Assembly (NCBI RefSeq): GCF_947242115.1
Contig: NC_074719.1
Span: 4,042,783 to 4,106,782 of the forward strand
Source: Biomphalaria glabrata
Lineage: Eukaryota > Mollusca > Gastropoda > Planorbidae
Direction of reading: 5' to 3'
Length of the DNA: 64,000 bases
The translations under genes and the position numbers were made by a program. A model generated the notes under the pieces. That model was not told the DNA's origin. It saw only the letters and a list, made by a program, of their open reading frames with translations, and did no database searches. Shown piece by piece: positions 45,701 through 54,695 of the stretch; position 1 is the stretch's first letter, and each line of letters opens with the position of its first letter.

Positions 45701-46735
45701 TAACAACAATATTATGTAAATATTCACCTAGAAAATTAGCTTTAAATAAAATAGCACATGGATTTTTAAAATTAAAATAGACTTACATAACGTTTAAAAA
45801 TAAATTATTAATTACTTAAAAACTTACTGTTAAATGTATTTATACAGCTTCTGGCACTTTGTGCAAACTCCTTTGAAAACAATAAGAACATATTGTGGCC
45901 GTATCTGGGTAAATACTTGAATCCACACATTGAATGGTAGCAATTAGAGCCCTTTGGGTACCATTCAACATCCTTTGTTTTCTTCTTTGGTAGTTAAGAG
46001 AAAAGTTAAGATCTAGGTCTACAGTGAATAAATAGCACAATTTGGTACCTACTGGAATGTGTGAGAATAATGAAAAAAGAAAATAGAACCAATTAGAATG
46101 TCTAGTTAGACTAGTTCAATCTAGTACAGTTGTTTATATCTAGGCAAGATATGAGTTGTGATCAAAAGAGCTAGATCCAGTACATGAGTAGGGCCTATGT
46201 TAATGGGCAATGGCTGTAGACAGAGTATTGCTCATGAGAAACATTAAATCTGTAGTGTATTAGCATTGTATAAGAATAGATCTAGATACAGATTCTAATT
46301 CTAGATCTTATAACTATTATAAGTATAAAGAGTCTAGGGCTATTATAATATTATTTTATATAAAATATAGATATAAACTAGATATAGATCTAGATTAGAG
46401 TCGTTAGTAAAGATAAAGTAGATCTTCAAATAGTTTAAAGAACGATCTGTGACACTGTGAGCCAAGCACTTCCCTACTTCCATTCATGATTCACATATGA
46501 AGAAGCTAGATCTATGATATGGCTAAGAGTAAGACGAAGTTTAAGTTAACAAGTCAGGAAGTCAGATTAATGATTAATCATCATGTTGATCATGCCATGA
46601 TCATCTAGACTTAACATTTATCCTAGATCTAGTCTAGAGTCGACTAGAGCTAAATTCTATATAATAGGGGGCCTATATAGATTCTATATCTTGATTCTCT
46701 GGGTTTATCTGACACACAAACGAAAAAGATGATGA
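42701..46735. repeat. 4,035-bp block, right copy
   Basis: Starts CTCGTTTTGGTCAAGCC, as at 38466, and ends CGAAAAAGATGATGA, as at 42500. It carries the same SINE (44970..45245), split frame (44707..45416) and CTAGATCT-rich end as the left copy. Confidence 0.95.
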
Positions 46736-46864
46736 ATCTAGCAACTCGACGTTCATAATATTTTTAGTCATAATTTTGTTAATAGTACTATAGGAATAGC
46801 CAGATTTTTATAAAAACAAATAATTATTTTACTAACTTAACTATTTACATAAATAGTGTTCTAT

Positions 46865-46905
<41 letters not shown>

Positions 46906-47577
46906 GTGTGTTGTGTGTACGGTCGTATTTGTAGATAAAGTTTATAGCCATAGTTCACTAAATCTGGGTGAAAGTCTACATGTTTATGTGTACAATCACT
47001 TTCTAATGAAGTAGAGCTTAATGATTCTAAAATTTTATTGGGAGAAGAAATATTCGAAACAATATCAGATCTTTTCATAGCTTTTAGAAGAATTTGATGT
47101 TATTTGGAATTCTAGTTAGTTAAAAAAAAAAAACAACTAAAAACTTGAAGGCCGAAATTTTTATGCAGATTTTTCAGTTAGTCATACATACATCATTGAT
47201 TTTATTTTTTTTTTATGGTTGATTTTCCATTACTATAGATAAAAATGCACATTATCTTGAAATTAAAATCAAATTGAATAAAAAAATATTTGTAGATCTA
47301 AACAAAAGTTGGTAAAGATGTAAGATTGTAGGCTTATTGACTGACAATATATTGTTATTTTATTTAGAATGACTCATTCACAGACTTAGCTTAGGCCTAT
47401 ATCACCCACTATATACAAAGTTAATAAATGACACTCTCAAAAATGTATTGACTCTTTCAGTAAATCGCTTATCACATTTAAAATATACATTGTAAAAATA
47501 ATAATAATAATTATCAATGTGAGGGAAAAAAAAAGAAAAACAAATACTCCAAACTGGCAGCACCAATTAGCAGACAA
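46736..47577. other. Inner part of large insertion, right side
   Basis: AT-rich, with a (TA)n tract at 46868..46902. A minus-strand frame at 47078..46845 (MKRSDIVSNISSPNKILESL ...) runs into the TA tract; I do not recognise it. Confidence 0.4.
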
Positions 47578-48320
47578 TCAATGTCGTAAACAAGAATACA
47601 CGAAATACAGGCTTGGCTAATTAGTCTATATTGGCTAAGAAAACCAGTTACAAGCTTTATAGTCATAGATCTAAGTCACAAATTGATTTGTGCACACTTA
47701 CCTCTGTAACATCGTATATGATAATTAAGTTTCCATTTATGATCTGCTGTAAAAGTGGTGATAAAAATCTTCGGGTATGGTTTCTTTATATAGTTAAAAA
47801 ATTCTACCGGAAGTCAATTTACCTTGCAACCAAGGACGCCTCGGTGAATGGAACTTATTCTTAGTTACCTTAGTGTTGGCAGTCCATGTAATATATAGTC
47901 TATGTCCAAACTAATGAATACAAGTACGCTTAATATAAGCCTTGTTTTTTTTTTTTAAGTTTTTTTTAAAACTATTTTTGTTAGAGATTACGTTTCTCTC
48001 TAGTGTCTTCCCTTGCTCTTGCATATGTTAGGTATTTTTATGCTATCGTTTTAAAAGGGAAGTATTGTTAAACGTTTTAAGATTAAAGACTGTGTAAAGA
48101 TTAAGGATTGTCTAAAGATTAAGAATTGGGCAGATTCTCACAAAGGGACGCAAAACAGCTGTGGGTTACATCTGTGACCTGCAGGAGTGCTTCAGTACAT
48201 GCAAAGCCATTTGGTCGATCTGCTGAGGGTCGATTTAATATCTACTTTCTTCCGTGTCTCTAAGTATTGTTTTCGACGGCCTTTGTAAGATGATTCAAAT
48301 ATAAAATACATATCACACAG

Positions 48321-48683
48321 CACTGGCAGATCCGGGGGGGGGGTGGTAGGGGCGATCGCCCCACCCCAGTCGGCCGACCCCCCCCCCCCCCCAAGGAGGT
48401 GGGGCGGACGAATTTTAGTATATGATTTACACAATTTGTATACGAACTTATTACTTATGTTAGTAATATATACTAATTATTTATATTTCAACCTATTTTA
48501 AGATTATTTCGTCCCCCCCCACTCTAGTATGGTGGCCGATATGGTGGGGTCGGGAGGAGGCGATGTCATCAATCCGCTGTACGCACGTTTATGCATAGGG
48601 TTAGGGTTTACTGGGCTTAGCGTTAGGGTTTTGAAAAAAAATCGCCCCTCCCCCCACACTCCAAAGTTCTGGATCCGCTAGTG
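48321..48683. mobile_element. 363-bp hAT-type MITE with intact ends
   Basis: Ends CACTGGCAGATCCGG and CTGGATCCGCTAGTG are inverted. TCACACAG repeats exactly on both sides (48313..48320 and 48684..48691). Contains poly-G and poly-C runs and no coding frame. Truncated relative at 4395..4518. Confidence 0.85.
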
Positions 48684-49040
48684 TCACACAGTCACCACAC
48701 CCAAATATGCAAACCTCTTAACCCTTAAAATGCTGAGCTGTTTTACAATGAGTGCATAAACAATGGAGGCTAAACTACCACACGCGCCTTAAGGGTTAAG
48801 CCGACATTTTTTTTTTCAAAAGATTAATTTCAGAATAGCTCTACAAGGAGCTCACATTTTTAAACCATTGTATATCGTTATATTTATAACTACCGGTATG
48901 CTATCTCGTTGATGTTTCGTTTTTCTTGTAGGATATAGAGCTATTATTATTCCATTTTACGTATCTGTGCAATAATTTGTACAGCACATTTGTCTGGTTG
49001 CCAACTCCTTACGCCCATTAAGTGGCTACATTATTCAAGG

Positions 49041-49532
49041 CCAATAATAGAATATGCATTCTCCGTTTGGGACCCCTAAACTCAAGATAACATTAAGAAA
49101 CTGGAACAGACACAAAATAGAGCACTGAGATTCATAACAAACGAATATTCACCCTTAACCAGAGTAACACATTTAGTAAAATCACTAAATTTAGAAAGCC
49201 TTCAGGACAGAAGACTCAAAAGTAAAGTAGCAATTATACATAAAACACTGAACCATAATCTTCAAATACAGAAACAAAATTTAATAAAAATACTCTGAAA
49301 GACACAAAGATAAAGGCACATTCCTCGTCCCATATGCTAGGACAAATTTGTACAAATACTCCTTCTTCCCTAGTGCTATTAGAGCATGGAATGGGTTGCC
49401 TGAGCTAGCCAGGAAAACCAGTGACTTGGCAGAATTTAAGTCATTGGTTAATATGCTTGACTAAATGCATGACGCGTAGGACTTAATCATCTTCTTTTTT
49501 GAAGTAACGTCTGTATTATATAAGATAAGAAG
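49041..49532 (+). mobile_element. CR1/Jockey-like LINE, 3' end, flanked by a long duplication
   Basis: Coding end with PIIEYAFSVWDP-type sequence, KKLEQTQNRALRFITNEYSP, SLNLESLQDRRLKSKVAI, then LVPYARTNLYKYSFFPSAIR and NGLPELARKTSDLAEFKSLV. The 3' tail is GAAGTAACGTCTGTATTATA. The same 63-69 bp of target sequence lies at 48972..49040 and 49533..49595. Confidence 0.8.
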
Positions 49533-50139
49533 ATAATTGTACAGCACATTTGTCTGTTCTTCCTTACGCCCATAAAGTGGCTACTTTGTTCAAGGATAGG
49601 CTTAGGCTGTTCTGGTAAATGCAACTCTGGACGGAATAAAAACAATGATTTTTTTTTTCTCCACTTGTTTAACAGCTGTGATGGTTGAGACACTCAGGGG
49701 TTTGATAACAACATGCTAAATGGGAAATTGAAGAAAGTGCAACCGATACACCGAATAGAGGGCGCTTTAGAAAAAAAAAAACAACTCATACGTCTGCTTG
49801 CATTTATTGACCTAAATAAAAACATCTGGCGGTACTTGGGATACCGAATAAGATATCTGGAGAGCTCACATAACAAAATCCGAATGACCCATTGCAAGAT
49901 TGCAGCTACACAACTGGTTGGGAGGAAGATGCAATATCAAGGCATGCTTTTTATGTTGCTTTATGAAAAACAAATTGAATTCCCCCTTTTGTTCAAGGTC
50001 TTTAAAAGCTTAAAACAAAACTGTAAGAAGACCGTTAATCCCCCCCCCCCCAAACATATTCATACCTATATGAGACTCCTGACTTTTCGCTTATTATGTA
50101 CTTTTTAAAGATGTTTTGCTTACTTTTCTTTCCACTTGT

Positions 50140-50285
50140 CAGTCATAGCAGCTAAGCCGTTTAGTAGGCCTATATTCTCCGGACTATTCTAATGATAGTC
50201 CCGGGTTCAAACCTTCCTTAGCCACTGCCACCCAGCAGGAAGTTTGGGCTAGGAACGTTCGAAAAACTTACATCTCAAGTCATCT
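50140..50285 (+). mobile_element. tRNA-derived SINE, family B (diverged)
   Basis: TAGTCCCGGGTTCAAACCTT and CCCAGCAGGAAGTTTGGGCT. Paralogous to 14130..14265. Confidence 0.55.
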
Positions 50286-50959
50286 CCCTTGTCAAATGAA
50301 CTAGTAGCAACAAAAGGGAAAAAAAACAACTAAATCAACGCAGAATTCATGAACATTATTTCACTAAAAATACGAAACTAATATATCTTCGATTCCAGAC
50401 ATTGTCAAGGACGCTGTAGTAGAGTATCACTTTTTGTCAACTAAATAAAAAATAATAATTTGTGTATCAAGCGAAAGATTTTTGAAATTTAGGTTTCACG
50501 GTAATAAAAAGCGAACAAAATGTATTGTATACCTTTTAAATTGCAAATCCAATCAGCACTTCCCATATTCTCTGCACCGGATACACCAAATAGCTAGCTA
50601 CGTATATTAATCCTCCATATATGAAAATTCATAATAATTGCCTCGTTTCCAATAAATTTTTTTTTTGGTCTTATTTGCTCTTGTAGTGTTTGAGTACTGT
50701 GTTAGGTCGGTTAGTGGCGTATCATCCATGGCGCATAGAGGTTGAATTAGCCAGGGCCCACGACCATTAGGGTCCCCAAAGCCTGCGACGTAACAAATGG
50801 CAAGTGGGTGGGTTTCCTTTGCGTTTGGGCCCATGGGTCGTTACCAGTTGAGGCCCACATGAGCCGATATAAAACTATTTGCATTTGATTTTTCTTGAAT
50901 ACAGGCCCACGGGTAAGCTACATTGCTACGCTACTGGGTACATTAACACATTAAACGGA

Positions 50960-51295
50960 AAAAATCTTGGAAGACAACAGGCACCCGCTCCATTATAAAT
51001 ACATCAAGTCGTCGCGAAGTGGACGACTTCTGTCAATCAAGACTAGAAGCGAGCGGTACAAAAACTCGTTCGTACCTTATTCGGTCAGACTATATCAACG
51101 CCACTCGTTGATCAGGAAACATGAAAAGGATCAAGATGCCTGTGTTTAGTCGCTGAATGAACTCTTTATGTTGTGTCTGTTCTATTTATGTGAATGTTTC
51201 TGTTGTGTTGTCTTTATATGAGAAAAAGAGTCCTTGTAATCACAACAAATTTCCATAAGGTTCAATAAAGCAGTTGTAGTCTTAATAAATAACTA
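50960..51295 (+). mobile_element. LINE 3' end
   Basis: Encodes TRSERYKNSFVPYSVRLYQR and ends in TAG at 51150; 3' UTR GTGAATGTTTCTGTTGTGTT and ACAAATTTCCATAAGGTTCAATAAAG as at 32060..32330. Confidence 0.7.
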
Positions 51296-51511
51296 TGTAG
51301 GCCTACGCCTATTACCGACAATCTAGATATATAATTTTTTCTTTAAAGAGAGCTATAAAAGATTTAATACAGCCCTATCGTAGGAGGAAGATAGAGATGA
51401 TCTTTTACTTTTTAATAGTATGTTAATGTTTCGATAGTATTAATTCTCATTTTGTTCTTTCGAAACATTTTCCCTTCCCTATATCCCTGCATTTCTCTCA
51501 ATGTTTTAAAT

Positions 51512-52026
51512 CAGTGATACCCAAACTACGGCCCGCGGGCCACACCCGGCCCGCGACGTGGCTTTATCCGGCCCGCCTAAACATCGGCACAAAGTGAAGA
51601 AATTTTTTAAAAAGGTTGAAAAGTATATTTGTTATTACGTTAGAACACGACGTTTGTTTTTTTCGATGACAAGTGTTGACAGTTATTTGAGATTCTTGGA
51701 TAATTCCGCTATTCCTATTCCCACTGAAGATTGTTCCGACAGATCTGCAAATGTAGCTGATTTCCTTACAAAGCCAGACATCCTTGCTTGAGAAATTTAG
51801 AGCGATGCAGAGTAGACAAACGTTTCACTAATAAAACAGATGAAACTGATCTTACACAATTGCCATACGTGTGTACAAAGCCCAAATAGTTCTACGGGTT
51901 TCTAATAAAACCATTTAAAATGGTTTCTCTATTTTTTTTTTTTTGTATCTATTCGATGATGTGGCCCGCGACAGGAGTGTCGGAAATTAAACTGGCCCGC
52001 CGGCCGAAAATTGTTGGGCACCACTG
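51512..52026. mobile_element. 515-bp hAT-type element, non-autonomous
   Basis: Ends CAGTGATACCCAAAC and GTTGGGCACCACTG are imperfect inverses, followed inward by GGCCCGCGGGCC-rich sequence. Flanks TTTTAAAT / TTGTAAAT agree at 7 of 8. The 77-codon frame inside (51558..51791) has no clear transposase motif. It splits one arm of the inverted repeat described for 51467..52678. Confidence 0.75.
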
Positions 52027-52049
52027 TTGTAAATGTTTAAGAGTTGGCA

Positions 52050-52600
52050 AGTCATCCTTCACCTACTGGCCCGAATCACAAAGTCCACAGTAGCACTTGC
52101 AAAACTCAAAAAACAAAATGGAAAGACAGAGGCATAGCCCTCGACAACAAAATCAGACTGATGCGCTCCATGGTCATTGCCACATTCTTAAATGCTTGCG
52201 AGTCTTGGACGCTGACTGCAGTGCTAGATGCTGCAAAAGGATCCTAGGTATCAACTTCAAAGACCGCATCACAAACGAAGAGATTTGAGACAGTGTTATT
52301 ACAGCGATTGGATTCCACGACGACCTGCTAACTATTGTAAAAAACTAAAATTCTCAGGCCATATTATAAGGCCTTCCGGGCTCGCAAAAAACTTCCTTCA
52401 GGGAACAGTACCAGTAAAAAGAATGGCTGACAGAGAAAACGATGGGAAGACAACATAAAAAATGAACGGGCTTGCCATTGAAAGAGGTTCTATCCAAGGC
52501 AAAAATAAAAAACAGAGGAATGGAGAAAGATTGTCGACAAATCTTGTGTGGTGCCCCAACGTTGTAAGGGATAGGTGAAGAGTTGGCCAGTCAATAGAAG
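52050..52600 (+). mobile_element. LINE C-terminal region, frameshifted
   Basis: In three frames: KTKWKDRGIALDNKIRLMRS, ATFLNACESWTLTA, RILGINFKDRITNEEI, KLKFSGHIIRPSGLAKNFLQ and GTVPVKRMADREND, then GERLSTNLVWCPN-type sequence. The order matches the C-terminal part of a LINE ORF2 common in invertebrates. At least three frameshifts. Source family of the tails at 6455, 12531, 30670, 36516 and 62100. Confidence 0.75.
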
Positions 52601-52680
52601 ATTATGTATCATTCTTAGGTTGCCAACTCTTAAACATTTAAAACATTGAGAGAAATGCAGGAATATAGGGAAGGGAAAGC

Positions 52681-52885
52681 GTGGGAGGTCTGGTCGAGAG
52701 GTCAAGTACGCTTGAACTTAGCTTGGCTCGAGGTTCGACACCCGACTCGAGCAGAGTAGTGTTTACTGAGCGCCTAAAGGCAGCACGGAAAACTAACTCC
52801 TAGATACCCCACTGGTCCACAAATAAGATTGGACCAAAAGCATGAAAATAGCGCTATATAAAAGCTATAATAATAATGTGATAGG
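52681..52885 (+). mobile_element. tRNA-derived SINE, family C
   Basis: GGTCTGGTCGAGAGGTCAAG, CGAGGTTCGACACCCGACTC, GAGCGCCTAAAGGCAGCACG and GCGCTATATAAAAGCTATAA. Second copy of the family at 12805..13070. Confidence 0.75.
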
Positions 52886-53073
52886 AATAACTTTTTTTAT
52901 GAATGGCACATTCAAATACCGGTAATGTGTCTGTATAGGTGTGGTTAGAATAGACCACCCCCAATTTTTTTTTTTAAAGGCAAACCTCTATTCCCGTATT
53001 CCAAATAGCGTAGCAGGTTTGTGATCTCAACTGGCTATTCGCGGCCCATAATTTACCCACCCTTGGTGTAGAA

Positions 53074-53272
53074 CAGCGGTTCTCAACCTTTTATGCTCGG
53101 CGACCCCTTTTTACAATCCCCCACTCTGCCGCGACCCCTCTCCCCGCACACACACATACAGCAATAGATGAGTAGTCAATAACAATCCATATTTTGGATC
53201 GTCTCATGCGACCCCTGGCAAATCGTCGATCGACCCCCAAGGGGGTCGCGACCCACAGGTTGAGAACCCCTG
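53074..53272. mobile_element. 199-bp SPIN-like hAT MITE
   Basis: Ends CAGCGGTTCTCAACCT and AGGTTGAGAACCCCTG are inverted. GTGTAGAA repeats exactly on both sides (53066..53073 and 53273..53280). Same length as 31537..31735, in inverse orientation relative to it. Confidence 0.88.
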
Positions 53273-53340
53273 GTGTAGAATCTAACACATTTAGTTAGTA
53301 AAAAATTTTTTAAAAAAAAATCACTTTTAGAGCTTGCGTT

Positions 53341-53515
53341 CTATGGAGCAGATGTTTAGGTCATCTGTTTCTATGGCCAAGGGTTAACAAGCTGGGTGTC
53401 AGGTGACCAGCACGATGACCAACCGCTTTTACCCCCCCCCCCCCCCAACTATTGTCAGGTACCCATTAGAGTGTAACGTATCTAACCTGAAGCCAATTCC
53501 GTTATGGCTACACAT
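53341..53515 (-). mobile_element. tRNA-derived SINE, family A, body
   Basis: Minus strand: GGTACCTGACAATAGTTGG, a G run, CGGTTGGTCATCGTGCTGGT, CACCTGACACCCAGC and AGATGACCTAAACATCTGC. Head missing. Confidence 0.65.
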
Positions 53516-53559
53516 TTTTTTTTTACCCAAATGTTAAATTGCTAGATTTGGCTGCTTAT

Positions 53560-54010
53560 AGCTTATAACAACGGCAGGCCTACATTATAAAATATAAAAC
53601 ACCATTTAACATAACACACATATCTGATATACCATTACACTAATTTTATTGAAATACAAAACTTTTCTAAAGTTTTTATGGCACGAGCCTATTAAACAGA
53701 TGTTCCAAAAAAACAAAAAAAAAAAAGAGCACTATTAGGCCTACAATCAAATAATTTAAAATACAAAATGAAATACAAACTTAGATAAGATGTATAGGCT
53801 ATATATATAGGACAGAATTTTAAAGTACTGAATATATTTCTTTTTAAATTGTAAAGAGATTAATATTTTTTATTTTATGAAAAAGTTGTGTTTATTTTTG
53901 CACAATTACATGAATAAACAATTAGTTGATGAATATAAGCACAAGGTCAACCAACAAGCCAACTTTGACTACCTAAAGAAACAGTGCATAAATAAAAATT
54001 TTCATTGTTA
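53560..54010 (-). other. Presumed 3' UTR / flank of zinc-finger gene, similar to 63520..63880
   Basis: CGAGCCTATTAAACAGATGTT, AATATATTTCTTTTTA and AACAATTAGTTGATGA match 63605..63800 in order. On the minus strand AATAAA-type signals occur near 53890 and 53870, about 800 bp past the stop codon. Confidence 0.5.
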
Positions 54011-54164
54011 GCTAATGAACTTTTGGTCATTTAATTGCTACATTTCTTTGATTTTTTTCTGTCAGAAACATAGGTGCCCAGTACATAAAAAAAACACCAT
54101 TTGTTAATGACTTAGTGCTTAGAATGGGCCTTCTCAGCATCTTTACAGTCATCGGGAAACCCTG

Positions 54165-54400
54165 CCTGCGCTGACTAGGACATGTTCACCGGATGGAGGA
54201 CAATCGTATCCCAAAAATCATTCATGCAGGCACTTCTGTCTGGCTCAAGAAAACTGGACCCCCCCCCCCCCCTCCATTACGTAGATGTGATAAAACGGGA
54301 TTTAAAATCAGTGAACATCGATACTAGCCATTGGGAAGACATAGCACTAGACCGCACTAGTTGGAGACACCGACAGTAACCAAGAGAGCTATGGACAGCG
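54165..54400 (+). mobile_element. LINE C-terminal fragment
   Basis: GGQSYPKNHS-type sequence, HYVDVIKRDLKSVNIDTSHW and EDIALDRTSWRHRQ, then TAA. Same family as 30865..31990. A poly-C run disrupts the frame. Confidence 0.65.
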
Positions 54401-54695
54401 AGAAAACAATTAACTTTTTTTTTAGAAGTATTAATTAAGCTGGGTTTTTTTGTTTTTTAAATAAGAAAGATTAAAAAATTGTTTCAGACATGTGACATTC
54501 AGTTTTTTAACTAGTATTAACCAAAAGATTGATTCAACCATAAGTTTGGAAAAAAATATTTTTGCATTGCAATGTTTCTTTTACCAGTATAAATCAGTTA
54601 GTGTTTTTTTTAAATATGAAGATATTGAAAATTCTTGAAGACTTATATGACATTAAATTAAGAGTTTTCACTAGTATGACTAACTTGGTGAGCCA

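Larger units (their letters stand above)
37442..47904. mobile_element. Large insertion with long inverted ends
   Basis: 37442..37786 and 47578..47904 are inverted copies, identical for their outer 29 bp (CATAGACTATATATTACATG, then GACTGCCAA). TCCAAAC occurs just outside both ends, and the paralogous locus at 13586..13592 has it once, uninterrupted. The segment therefore behaves as one transposed unit. The apparent 10.5 kb includes a probably artificial 4.2-kb repeat; the true size may be near 6.2 kb. No transposase was recognised inside. CATAGAC ends are shared with the MITE at 5202..5498. A P- or hAT-like superfamily is possible. Two MITEs plus rearrangement is the alternative. Confidence 0.65.
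47905..50720 (+). repeat. Right part of duplicated locus (paralogue of 13585..14790)
   Basis: CAAGTACGCTTAATATAAGC, GAGATTACGTTTCTCTCTAG, TATCGTTATATTTATAAC, AGTGGCTACTTTGTTCAAGG and AGCACTTCCCATATTCTCTG follow in the same order as at 13.6..14.7 kb. Extra sequence here includes about 830 bp at 48030..48870 (with a MITE), a LINE (49041..49532) and about 280 bp at 49700..49985 with an unrecognised frame. No host gene is called. Confidence 0.75.

Noticed and set aside
38466-46735. A true tandem gene duplication
   Set aside because: Base-for-base identity across 4 kb on both sides of a 200-N gap fits unmerged contigs better; kept as a finding pending read evidence.
49713-50108. 131-codon open frame
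   Set aside because: About 280 bp of it is absent from the paralogous locus and the frame crosses into non-coding duplicated sequence with a poly-C run. No motif was recognised.
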